DNA of 8,216 nucleotides, taken from the NCBI RefSeq assembly GCF_002943415.1, contig NZ_PTQZ01000063.1, forward strand, positions 1 through 8,216. The letters run 5' to 3'. Both the position numbers and the translations under genes were made by a program. The DNA is from Amnimonas aquatica. GTDB taxonomy: Bacteria > Pseudomonadota > Gammaproteobacteria > Pseudomonadales > Moraxellaceae. Positions 1 through 6,074 of this stretch are shown piece by piece. The notes beneath the pieces were generated by a model. The model saw only the letters and a list, made by a program, of their open reading frames with translations, made no database searches and was not told the DNA's origin. The number at the start of each line of letters is the position of its first letter. Position 1 is the first letter of the stretch.

Positions 1-36
1 CTGACGTCAACCTTTACACTGAACAATGATAAGGTC

Positions 37-60
37 ATGTGTACAGGGCGGTACGCACAT
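37..60. promoter_or_regulatory. Imperfect inverted repeat upstream of alkB (candidate operator)
   Basis: ATGTG at 37-41 is mirrored by CACAT at 56-60, and the inner GTAC tetramers (41-44 and 51-54) form a second, slightly offset symmetry. The element lies 30-54 bases before the alkB start codon, where an operator or promoter-proximal site would be expected. A TTTACA hexamer at 13-18 could be a -35 box, but no convincing -10 box follows at the right distance. No regulator gene of a known alkane-responsive type (AlkS, or a TetR/GntR protein) lies beside it, so the binding protein is unknown. The call rests only on symmetry and position. Confidence 0.3.
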
Positions 61-81
61 AAAACCAAAACATCCGCGTCC

Positions 82-86
82 GGAGG
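82..86 (+). promoter_or_regulatory. Ribosome binding site of alkB
   Basis: GGAGG sits 4 bases before the ATG at 91. It decides the start. The reading frame is open back to an ATG at 37, but that codon has no Shine-Dalgarno sequence, lies inside the upstream inverted repeat, and would add an 18-residue hydrophilic extension unlike AlkB N-termini. Starting at 91 puts the conserved K-x-Y-L-W-L-L stretch at residues 16-22, as in the Pseudomonas enzyme. Confidence 0.75.
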
Positions 87-90
87 CCAC

Positions 91-1488
91 ATGACCACGA
101 CCACACTGCAAACCGCGACCCCCTGGGTGGACGGCAAGCGCTACCTCTGGCTGCTCAGCCCGCTGCTCCCTCTCCTCGGCCTCTTCATCCTCGCCGTGTA
201 CCAGTACACCGGCTGGGGCATCGCCGCCTGGGGCGGCCCGCTGCTGGTCTACGCCATCATTCCGCTGCTCGACTGGCTGATCGGCACCGACCAGAACAAC
301 CCGCCTGAATCGGCCGTCGCCCAGCTCGAGGATGACAAGTACTACCGCTTCATCGTCTACGCCTACATTCCCTCGCAGTTCATCCTGACCGTCTGGGGCG
401 CCTGGCTGGTGGCCACGCACGACATGCCGGCCTGGCACTGGATCGGCCTGGTGCTGAGCGTGGGCGCGGTCAACGGCATCGCCATCAACACCGGCCACGA
501 GCTGTCGCACAAGCGTGATGCCGTGGGCCGCTGGATGGCCAAGCTGACGCTGGCGCCGGTCGCCTACGGCCACTTCTTCACCGAGCACGTGCGCGGCCAC
601 CACAAGAACGTCGCCACCCCGGAAGATCCGGCCAGCTCGAAGATGGGCGAGTCGTTCTGGGCCTTCCTGCCGCGCACCATGATCGGCAGCGTGGTCTCGG
701 CCTGGCATATCGAGAAGGAACGCCTGGCCCGCCAGGGCAAGGGCGTCTGGACCCTGCAGAACGACAACCTGCAGGCCTGGGCGCTGACCGTGGTGTTCTT
801 CGGCGGCCTCACCGCCTGGCTGGGCTGGGCCGCCCTGCCCTGGCTGCTGCTGCAGGCCTTCTACGGCGCCTCGCTGCTGGAAGTGATCAACTACATCGAG
901 CACTACGGCCTGCTGCGCCAGAAAGGCAAGGACGGCCGCTACGTGCGCTGCTCGCCCGAGCACTCCTGGAACAGCAACCAGATCGTCACCAACCTGTTCC
1001 TGTACCAGCTGCAGCGCCACTCCGACCATCATGCGCACCCGACCCGCAGCTTCCAGGCCCTGCGTCACTTCGAGGAAAGCCCGCAGCTGCCGTCCGGCTA
1101 CGCCTCCATGCTGATTCCGGCCTACATTCCGCCGCTGTGGTTCCGCCAGATGGATCCGCTGGTCGCGGCCCACTACAAGGGCGACCTGAGCCTGGCCAAC
1201 ATCCTGCCGTCCAAGCGCGAGAAGATCCTCGCCTCGGCGCTGAACCGCGCGCAGACCTTCAACCACGCGGTGGATGGTCCGATCCCGGCCGGCGCCCCGG
1301 CGCATGCCCAGACCGACGGCACCGCGCGCTACCAGTGCTCCGACTGCGGCTACATCTACGACGAACGCAAGGGCTGCCCGCAGGAAGGCTTCCCGCCGGG
1401 CACGCGCTGGACGCTGATTCCGGACAGCTGGCCCTGCCCGGACTGCGCCGTGCGCGAGAAGGTCGACTTCGTGGCGCTGAAGGACTGA
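91..1488 (+). CDS. alkB: Alkane 1-monooxygenase (AlkB) fused to C-terminal rubredoxin
   Basis: This is an inner-membrane non-heme diiron hydroxylase that converts n-alkanes to 1-alkanols with O2. Electrons come from NADH through rubredoxin reductase and rubredoxin. The protein has 465 residues; AlkB alone is usually about 400. Hydrophobic segments lie near residues 19-37, 47-64, 89-108, 115-133 and 230-265. The family's histidine motifs are all present: HELSHK (136-141), EHVRGHH (165-171), NYIEHYG (267-273) and LQRHSDHH (307-314). A linker at about 390-411 (rich in Ala, Pro and Gly) leads to a rubredoxin domain (about 413-461) with the iron ligands C416, C419, C449 and C452, and the GTRW and P-D-x-W-x-C-P-D-C signatures. 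The fusion supplies the electron donor in cis. AlkB-rubredoxin fusions are known, mainly in actinobacteria and some proteobacteria. The gene is monocistronic: it has its own ribosome binding site and a terminator follows. No rubredoxin reductase is visible in the window. Oddities are an extra cysteine (C429) in the rubredoxin and Val53 at the position of the chain-length gate; see findings. Confidence 0.96.
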   Translation: MTTTTLQTATPWVDGKRYLWLLSPLLPLLGLFILAVYQYTGWGIAAWGGPLLVYAIIPLLDWLIGTDQNNPPESAVAQLEDDKYYRFIVYAYIPSQFILTVWGAWLVATHDMPAWHWIGLVLSVGAVNGIAINTGHELSHKRDAVGRWMAKLTLAPVAYGHFFTEHVRGHHKNVATPEDPASSKMGESFWAFLPRTMIGSVVSAWHIEKERLARQGKGVWTLQNDNLQAWALTVVFFGGLTAWLGWAALPWLLLQAFYGASLLEVINYIEHYGLLRQKGKDGRYVRCSPEHSWNSNQIVTNLFLYQLQRHSDHHAHPTRSFQALRHFEESPQLPSGYASMLIPAYIPPLWFRQMDPLVAAHYKGDLSLANILPSKREKILASALNRAQTFNHAVDGPIPAGAPAHAQTDGTARYQCSDCGYIYDERKGCPQEGFPPGTRWTLIPDSWPCPDCAVREKVDFVALKD

Positions 1489-1520
1489 CTCACCACCCCG
1501 CCGGCATGATCATCCGGCCA

Positions 1521-1550
1521 GAAAAAGCCCCGCTGATGCGGGGCTTTTTC
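1521..1550. terminator. Bidirectional Rho-independent terminator between alkB and the DyP peroxidase
   Basis: A perfect 13-bp stem (GAAAAAGCCCCGC at 1521-1533 and its complement at 1538-1550) closes a TGAT loop. The A/T tracts at the stem base give a T-run on both strands, so the one hairpin can end alkB from the left and the convergent peroxidase gene from the right. Confidence 0.9.
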
Positions 1551-1597
1551 TTGGGCGACGCCGAGCCGGCGGCGCGTCGATGTCGCTCCTGCGGCCC

Positions 1598-2503
1598 TCA
1601 GAGGCCGAGCGGCGCCAGGTCGAGGCGACCGTCATCGGCCAGCCCCGGGCACCAGGCATAGGCGCCGTTGATCGGCCGGGTGAAGCGGAACAGGCCGTCG
1701 ACCAGGCCGTCCTCGGCACCGCTCATGCGGCGGAGCTGGGCCTCGAAGGCGTACAGCGAGCAGCCGAAGGCCACGAAGTAGAAACCGACATGGTGGCCGG
1801 CGATCCACGGCATGGAGCGGCGCAGCACGAAGGCCTCGGGCTCGAAGTCCTCCTGCGCCGTACGCTTCACGTGCGCGGTCTCGGGCGCATCGTCCAGCTC
1901 CTCGTTGTCGCTGCGACGACGGCCGATGGCGTGGTCCTGCGCTTCGCCGCCCATGGCATCGAAGGCGTCCATGTCGTGCAGCCACTGCTGCACCGCGACA
2001 TAGCTGGAGCCGGCCAGATGCGGATCGCCGGCCGCCGCGGCGGCCTCGGCGCTGACGATGGCGGCGGCCATGGCGGCGTCATCCTGCGGGTTCTCGGTGC
2101 CGTCCTCGTAGCCGGTGAGATCGCGGCCGGTGTCGTGCTTGAAGGCATCGACGCTGTTCTGGCGCACCAGGGCCGGAGCCAGCAGCTGCGTCAGCCGGCG
2201 CTCGCGCTGCATCAGCTCGCCGCGATCGCTGCCGCGCAGCCAGAGCCAGAGCGCGAACGGCTGCGCGGGAATCTCCACCAGCGATCCCGGCACCACCGGA
2301 CCCGGCGTCAGGCCCGGCAGGACACGGCCCAGGGCCTCGAACAGGGGCTGGCCGAAGCCGGCGACCGTGGCCAGGCCATCGACCTCGTCACGCAGGTCGC
2401 GGAGCGCGTCAGCCAGCCGGCCGGTGTCGCCACCCAGCTGGAAGCTGATGAAGCGGGCCTGGGCAGGCAGTGCCGCGAGAATGCCGGGCTGGGGTGTCGT
2501 CAT
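1598..2503 (-). CDS. DyP-type heme peroxidase (YfeX-like, class B/P)
   Basis: A dye-decolorising-type heme peroxidase of 301 residues, matching the roughly 300-residue length of cytoplasmic YfeX-like members. The family uses H2O2 to oxidise a range of substrates; its physiological substrate here is unknown. The distal motif GYEDGTEN is at residues 131-138, with the catalytic Asp at 134. The proximal heme ligand is His211 in E-T-A-H-V-K-R, and the distal Arg is about 228 in V-L-R-R-S-M-P. The S-S-Y-V-A-V-Q-Q-W-x-H block (166-176) and the C-terminal L-F-R-F-T-R-P-I-N-G-A-Y block (271-282) are also typical. There is no signal peptide or Tat motif, so it is cytoplasmic. The ATG at 2503 is preferred, with a weak GTGGA 9 bases upstream; an in-frame TTG at 2512 is an alternative. 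A strong terminator lies upstream, so it is not co-transcribed with glcB and should have its own promoter. Some YfeX-like enzymes have been linked to porphyrin or heme chemistry, which cannot be decided here. Confidence 0.93.
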   Translation of the reverse strand: MTTPQPGILAALPAQARFISFQLGGDTGRLADALRDLRDEVDGLATVAGFGQPLFEALGRVLPGLTPGPVVPGSLVEIPAQPFALWLWLRGSDRGELMQRERRLTQLLAPALVRQNSVDAFKHDTGRDLTGYEDGTENPQDDAAMAAAIVSAEAAAAAGDPHLAGSSYVAVQQWLHDMDAFDAMGGEAQDHAIGRRRSDNEELDDAPETAHVKRTAQEDFEPEAFVLRRSMPWIAGHHVGFYFVAFGCSLYAFEAQLRRMSGAEDGLVDGLFRFTRPINGAYAWCPGLADDGRLDLAPLGL

Positions 2504-2534
2504 GTGCTGCAATCCACATCAGGTTCATGGGTTT

Positions 2535-2553
2535 GGCGTATTTATGCCATAAA
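2535..2553. promoter_or_regulatory. Overlapping palindromes in the DyP peroxidase promoter region
   Basis: Two nested inverted repeats share this AT-rich stretch: TTTATGCCATAAA (2541-2553), a perfect 6-bp palindrome around one base, and GGCGTATTTATGCC (2535-2548), with GGCGTA facing TATGCC. They lie 32-50 bases before the peroxidase start at 2503, and the minus strand reads CATAAATA here, a plausible -10 region. The right edge overlaps the A-tract of the glcB terminator. A regulator site and the promoter may therefore coincide. There is no experimental or family evidence for which protein would bind. Confidence 0.35.
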
Positions 2554-2589
2554 AAAAGCCGCCCGCCGGTGTGCGGCGGGCGGCTTTTT
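2552..2589 (-). terminator. Rho-independent terminator of glcB
   Basis: A perfect 15-bp GC-rich stem (2553-2567 paired with 2575-2589), extendable by one G-C pair, encloses a short GTGTG loop. On the minus strand it is followed by a run of seven T. It lies 58 bases beyond the glcB stop codon and ends the glcB transcript before the peroxidase gene. Confidence 0.92.
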
Positions 2590-2591
2590 GC

Positions 2592-2639
2592 CAGGGTGCG
2601 GCTGACTGGCCAAGTATTCACCAGCCGGCCGGCACCCTG
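2592..2639 (-). repeat. Long hairpin in the glcB 3' untranslated region
   Basis: CAGGGTGC at 2592-2599 pairs perfectly with GCACCCTG at 2632-2639. The pairing continues inwards past a one-base bulge (G2631) for five more pairs including one G-U, then past one mismatch for CTGG/CCAG (2606-2609 with 2621-2624), leaving an 11-base loop. It starts 8 bases after the glcB stop codon and is followed on the minus strand by A-rich sequence, not a T-run. It is therefore not itself an intrinsic terminator. It may stabilise the 3' end of the glcB message, or be a copy of a REP-like element. Confidence 0.6.
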
Positions 2640-2647
2640 ATCGCGGC

Positions 2648-4816
2648 TCAGCCGCGCGCGGCCTTGAGCTTCAGGCGGGCGGCGTGCAGCAGCGGCTCGG
2701 TGTAGCCGCTGGGCTGCTGGCAGCCGTCGAAGACCAGGTCGCAGGCAGCCTTGAAGGCGATGCCGTCGAAGCCCGGAGCCATGGCGGTGTAGAGCGGATC
2801 GCTGGCGTTCTGCTGATCCACCACCACGGCCATGCGCTTGAGCACCTCGAGCACCTGCTCCTGCGACACCACGCCGTGGCGCAGCCAGTTGGCGATGTGC
2901 TGGCTGGAGATGCGCAGCGTGGCGCGGTCTTCCATGAGGCCGACGTTGTTGATGTCCGGCACCTTGGAGCAGCCGACGCCGAGGTCGACCCAGCGCACCA
3001 CGTAGCCGAGGATGCCCTGGCAGTTGTTTTCCAGCTCGGCCAGCTTCTCGGCCTCGCTCCAGTTGGTGCTGGCGGCCAGCGGCGGGTTGAGGATGGTGTC
3101 CACCGGATCGGTGGCGGCCGTCTTCAGCTCGTTCTGGCGCGCCCACACGTTGACCTTGTGGTAGTGCAGCGCGTGCAGCACGGCACCGGTCGGGCTCGGC
3201 ACCCAGGCGCAGTTGGCGCCGGCGTTCGGGTGCGCCAGCTTGGTGGCCAGCATTTCCTTCATTTCGTCCGGCTTCGGCCACATGCCCTTGCCGATCTGGG
3301 CCTTGCCCTGCAGGCCGCAGGCCAGACCGATGGACACGTTGCGGCGCTCGTAGGCGGCGATCCATTCCTGCTTCTTCACGTCGTCCTTGCGCACGACCGG
3401 GCCGGCTTCCATGGAGGTGTGGATCTCGTCGCCGGTGCGGTCCATGAAGCCGGTGTTGATGAAGATGGTGCGCTCGGCGGCCTGGCGGATGCACTCCTTC
3501 AGGTTCACCGAAGTGCGGCGCTCTTCGTCCATGATGCCGATCTTCAGGGTGTTCTTCGCCAGGCCGACGGCGGCCTCGGCGGCGGCGAACAGCTCGACCG
3601 CGAACGCCACTTCCTCCGGACCGTGCATCTTCGGCTTCACGATGTAGGTGGAGCCGGCGCGCGAGTTGACCAGGCGGATGCTCTTGTCGGTCAGGCCGCG
3701 CCTGGTGATCAGCGCGGTCACCAGGGCATCCATGATGCCTTCGAACACTTCCTGGCCGTTCAGGCGCACGGCCGGGTTGGTCATGAGGTGGCCGACGTTG
3801 CGCAGCAGCATCATGGAGCGGCCGTGCAGGGCGAACTCCTGGCCCTGGGCATTCTTGTAGACGCGGTCAGGATTCATCTTGCGAGTCAGTGACTTGCCGC
3901 CCTTTTCGAAGGTCTCTTCGAGGGTGCCGGTGACCAGGCCCAGCCAGTTGCGGTAGCCCTCGACCTTCTCTTCGGCGTCGACGGCGGCCACGGAATCTTC
4001 CAGGTCCTGGATGGTGGTCACGGCGGCTTCCAGCAGCAGGTCCTTGACGTGGGCGCTGTCATCCTTGCCCACGTGGTGGCTGGCGTCGACCTGGATTTCC
4101 ACGTGCAGGCCGTTGTTCTTCAGCAGCACGCCGGTCGGCGCGGCGGCATCGCCGGTGTAGCCGGCGAACTGGTCCGGGCTGGCGAGGCCGGACTTGCCGC
4201 CATCCTTCAGGGTGACGGCGAGCTGGCCGCCTTCGATGGCGTACAGGGTGGCGTCCGCGTGCGAGCCCGAGGCCAGCGGGAAGGTCTCGTTCAGGAAGTT
4301 GCGCGCGAAGGCGATGACCTTGGCGCCGCGGGCCGGGTTGTAGCCCTTGCCCTTCTCGGCGCCGCCTTCCTCGGAGATCACGTCGAAGCCGTAGAGGGCG
4401 TCGTACAGCGAGCCCCAGCGGGCATTGGCGGCGTTCAGCGCGTAACGGGCGTTGCGCACCGGCACCACCAGCTGCGGGCCGGCCAGCGTCGCCAGCTCTT
4501 CATCCACATTCTCGGTGGTGATGCTGAAATCCGCACCTTCTTCAACGAGATAGCCGATTTCCTTGAGGAAGGACTTGTAGGCAGCGCGGTCGAAGCCGGG
4601 GTTGGCGCGGTGCCAGGCGTCGATCTTCGCCTGCAGCTCGTCGCGCTTGGCCAGCAGGGCCTGGTTGCGCGGCGTCAGTTTCGCCACGACCTGCTCGAAC
4701 TGCGCCCAGAAGTCGGCGGCTTCGACACCCGAACCGGGAATGACTTCCAGGTTGATCAGGTCGTACAGGGATTGGGCGATATCGAGTCCGCCGTGCTGGA
4801 TGCGCTGCTCAGTCAT
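2648..4816 (-). CDS. glcB: Malate synthase G
   Basis: Condenses glyoxylate with acetyl-CoA and water to give malate and CoA, the second step of the glyoxylate shunt, in the cytoplasm as a monomer. The product is 722 residues, close to E. coli GlcB (723). By motif comparison with the E. coli enzyme, R339 (L-L-R-N-V-G-H-L), E431 (I-M-D-E-E-R-R), D459 (F-M-D-R-T-G-D-E) and the catalytic base D630 ([11 protein letters not shown]) are all present. The conserved I-V-K-P-K-M-H-G-P block is at 392-400 and G-L-A-C-G-L-Q-G-K at about 497-505. The ATG at 4816 is chosen because GAGG stands 9 bases before it and the product then begins M-T-E-x-R like Pseudomonas GlcB. An ATG at 4822 and a TTG at 4825 are in frame, but their spacing is too short. 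The gene lies downstream of the LysR gene in the same orientation with a 103-base gap containing promoter-like sequence, so it may be transcribed alone, read through from lysR, or both. Confidence 0.97.
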   Translation of the reverse strand: MTEQRIQHGGLDIAQSLYDLINLEVIPGSGVEAADFWAQFEQVVAKLTPRNQALLAKRDELQAKIDAWHRANPGFDRAAYKSFLKEIGYLVEEGADFSITTENVDEELATLAGPQLVVPVRNARYALNAANARWGSLYDALYGFDVISEEGGAEKGKGYNPARGAKVIAFARNFLNETFPLASGSHADATLYAIEGGQLAVTLKDGGKSGLASPDQFAGYTGDAAAPTGVLLKNNGLHVEIQVDASHHVGKDDSAHVKDLLLEAAVTTIQDLEDSVAAVDAEEKVEGYRNWLGLVTGTLEETFEKGGKSLTRKMNPDRVYKNAQGQEFALHGRSMMLLRNVGHLMTNPAVRLNGQEVFEGIMDALVTALITRRGLTDKSIRLVNSRAGSTYIVKPKMHGPEEVAFAVELFAAAEAAVGLAKNTLKIGIMDEERRTSVNLKECIRQAAERTIFINTGFMDRTGDEIHTSMEAGPVVRKDDVKKQEWIAAYERRNVSIGLACGLQGKAQIGKGMWPKPDEMKEMLATKLAHPNAGANCAWVPSPTGAVLHALHYHKVNVWARQNELKTAATDPVDTILNPPLAASTNWSEAEKLAELENNCQGILGYVVRWVDLGVGCSKVPDINNVGLMEDRATLRISSQHIANWLRHGVVSQEQVLEVLKRMAVVVDQQNASDPLYTAMAPGFDGIAFKAACDLVFDGCQQPSGYTEPLLHAARLKLKAARG

Positions 4817-4856
4817 GTCCATCAACCTCAGAGAGACGTGGGGTGGTGAAGACGAC

Positions 4857-4870
4857 GCCGCGAACGCGGC
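4857..4870. promoter_or_regulatory. GC palindrome in the glcB 5' leader
   Basis: GCCGCG-AA-CGCGGC is a perfect 6-bp inverted repeat with a two-base centre. It lies between the likely glcB promoter and its start codon, about 40 bases before the ATG. It could be an operator or a small leader hairpin. In DNA this GC-rich, short palindromes also arise by chance, so the call is weak. Confidence 0.3.
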
Positions 4871-4878
4871 ATCGCCCT

Positions 4879-4907
4879 TTATAAGAAGGCCGGTATTCTA
4901 GCGAAAA
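4879..4907 (-). promoter_or_regulatory. Candidate sigma-70-type promoter of glcB
   Basis: On the minus strand, TTTTCG (4907-4902) and TTATAA (4884-4879) are separated by 17 bases, in the only AT-rich patch between lysR and glcB. The -35 box is a poor match. An alternative -10 box, TAGAAT at 4900-4895, would use a -35 region inside the end of lysR. Either would give glcB its own transcript with a leader of about 55-70 bases. Confidence 0.35.
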
Positions 4908-4919
4908 CTTCCGGTCAGG

Positions 4920-5930
4920 TCATTCCCGGTCGCGCCGCAGACGCGCATTGCGCCGCGCCCGCAGGTCCAGCCCATCGTCAGCCTGTGCCTCCAGCGCGCT
5001 GACCTGTCGCGCCACGTAGACGATGAGCTGGCGCAGCCAGCGGTGCGCGGGGCTGTGGTGCAGCAGCGGGCCCCAGGCCATCTTCAGCTCGAACTCGGGG
5101 ATGTGGAACGGCGGGTCCTTGATCACCAGCTGCGGATGGCTGCCCTGCAGCATGGCGATGCGCGACGGCAGCGTGGCGATCAGATCGGCCTTGTGCGCCA
5201 CCAGCGCCGGCATCTGGTAGTGGCGGGTGTAGACGCTGATGCGGCGACGCTGGCCGATGCGCTCCAGCGCGGCGTCGATCTGCCCGAGCCGGCTCCGGTC
5301 CGGGTCCATGCCGACACCGACACCCATGCCGGTCTTGGACACCCAGATGTGCTGGGCGTCGAGGTAGGTCTTGAGGTTGAAGCGCAGCGCCGCCGGATTG
5401 CCGCGGTTGATCAGGCAGGAGAAGCTGTCGCTCCACAGCGTGACCTGGTGAAAAGTCTGCGGTATCTCGTTGAAACGGTTGATGGCGAGGTCGACCTTGC
5501 CCTGCTCGATGTCCTGCACGCTGACATCCGACGGGGTCAGGCAGTCGAGCACCACGTCCGGCGCCTCCGAGCGCAGCGCCTTCACCAGCGCCGGCATCAG
5601 CGTGGCCTCGGCGTAGTCCGAGACCATGATGCGGAACACGCGGTTCGAGCTCAGCGGCCGGAACTCCTGCTTCGGCTCCATCATCTGGTTCAGCGAGCCG
5701 AGGATCTCGCGCAGGCGCGGCTGCAGCTCCAGCGCGCGCTCGGTCGGCGTCATGCCCGAGCTGGAGCGGATCAGCAGCGGGTCGTTGAAGAGGTCGCGCA
5801 GGCGGCGCAGGCCGTTCGACAGCGCCGGCTGGGTGATGCCGAGCTGCTCGGCGGCGCGCGTCACGTTCTTCTCGCGCAGCAGCACATCGAGATAGACCAG
5901 CAGGTTGAGATCGACGCGCTCGAGATTCAT
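4920..5930 (-). CDS. LysR-type transcriptional regulator, candidate glyoxylate-shunt regulator
   Basis: A 336-residue DNA-binding regulator. The N-terminal winged helix-turn-helix (about residues 7-65) carries the family pattern N-V-T-R-A-A-E-Q-L-G-I-T-Q-P-A-L-S-N at 22-39, then D-P-L-L-I-R and T-P-T-E-R-A; this sequence style is that of the NodD/NahR/LinR branch. A linker helix leads to a periplasmic-binding-protein-like effector domain (about 95-305). The last 25 residues are charged and Arg-rich (L-R-A-R-R-N-A-R-L-R-R-D-R-E), longer than in many relatives. The gene is divergent from aceA across 144 bases and runs towards glcB, the classic position of a LysR protein controlling its neighbours. 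The effector is unknown; an acetyl-CoA-, glyoxylate- or fatty-acid-related metabolite is a reasonable guess. The ATG at 5930 has no purine-rich Shine-Dalgarno sequence, suggesting weak translation. The family is certain; the target assignment is inference. Confidence 0.93.
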   Translation of the reverse strand: MNLERVDLNLLVYLDVLLREKNVTRAAEQLGITQPALSNGLRRLRDLFNDPLLIRSSSGMTPTERALELQPRLREILGSLNQMMEPKQEFRPLSSNRVFRIMVSDYAEATLMPALVKALRSEAPDVVLDCLTPSDVSVQDIEQGKVDLAINRFNEIPQTFHQVTLWSDSFSCLINRGNPAALRFNLKTYLDAQHIWVSKTGMGVGVGMDPDRSRLGQIDAALERIGQRRRISVYTRHYQMPALVAHKADLIATLPSRIAMLQGSHPQLVIKDPPFHIPEFELKMAWGPLLHHSPAHRWLRQLIVYVARQVSALEAQADDGLDLRARRNARLRRDRE

Positions 5931-5952
5931 GGAGCAAATACCGAAAATAAAA

Positions 5953-5981
5953 ACTATAAATTGTGAAAATTATGCCATGAA
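5953..5981 (-). promoter_or_regulatory. Candidate lysR promoter
   Basis: On the minus strand, TTCATG (5981-5976) and TATAGT (5958-5953) are 17 bases apart. TATAGT matches five of six consensus -10 bases; the -35 box is weak. This would start the lysR transcript only a short distance before the ATG at 5930. The element overlaps the palindrome at 5956-5973, which fits autorepression by a LysR protein. Confidence 0.4.
5956..5973. promoter_or_regulatory. AT-rich palindrome between lysR and aceA (candidate LysR binding site)
   Basis: ATAAATTGTGAAAATTAT is an interrupted palindrome: ATAA faces TTAT at the ends and TT faces AA inside. A T-N11-A spacing, the usual minimal LysR box, is present from T5957 to A5969, although it does not coincide with the symmetry centre. 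It sits in the divergent promoter region, 26-43 bases before lysR and about 100 before aceA, as expected for a LysR site that represses its own gene and activates the divergent one. It overlaps the candidate lysR -10 box. Confidence 0.4.
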
Positions 5982-6018
5982 CCCGTAGACTGCGCCCACG
6001 GTCAAGGCACCTTCATAT

Positions 6019-6040
6019 GCTTTGCAGCAGGGCTGCTTTG
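6019..6040 (+). repeat. Short direct and inverted repeat in the aceA leader
   Basis: TGCTTTG occurs at 6019-6025 and again at 6034-6040, a 15-base period. Between and across these copies, GCAGC (6024-6028) and GCTGC (6032-6036) form a 5-bp hairpin with an AGG loop. It lies 35-56 bases before the aceA start codon. It could be a protein site or a leader structure; the repeats are short enough to be chance. Confidence 0.3.
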
Positions 6041-6074
6041 GCTTTCACACCTCCAGCAACAGGAAAACGTCATC

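Noticed and set aside
37..90. Upstream ATG at 37 as the alkB start
   Set aside because: There is no ribosome binding site, the added residues are hydrophilic and unlike AlkB, and GGAGG marks the ATG at 91.
7..1305. A 432-residue open frame on the minus strand opposite alkB
   Set aside because: It mirrors the third-position G/C bias of alkB, has a low-complexity Gly/Ala/Val/Gln/Arg composition, no recognisable domain, and lies wholly antisense to a gene with all its family motifs.
1598..1630. Peroxidase C-terminus (L-D-L-A-P-L-G-L) as an encapsulin cargo tag
   Set aside because: It only loosely resembles the usual S-L-x-I-G-S-L-(K/R) tag, lacks the basic end, no encapsulin gene is in the window, and the protein is of the YfeX-like type.
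1580..2605. Plus-strand frames opposite the peroxidase, glcB and lysR (for example 1580-2605, 2684-3892, 4049-4849, 5043-5966)
   Set aside because: All are antisense to well-supported genes, are Ala/Arg/Gly/His/Gln-rich with no domain, and run through a terminator or promoter region in some cases.
6006..6020. Possible sigma-54 promoter (GGCAC...ATGC) before aceA
   Set aside because: The GG to GC spacing is 11 bases rather than the strict 10, and the -12 element is not TTGC. No enhancer-binding activator is encoded nearby.
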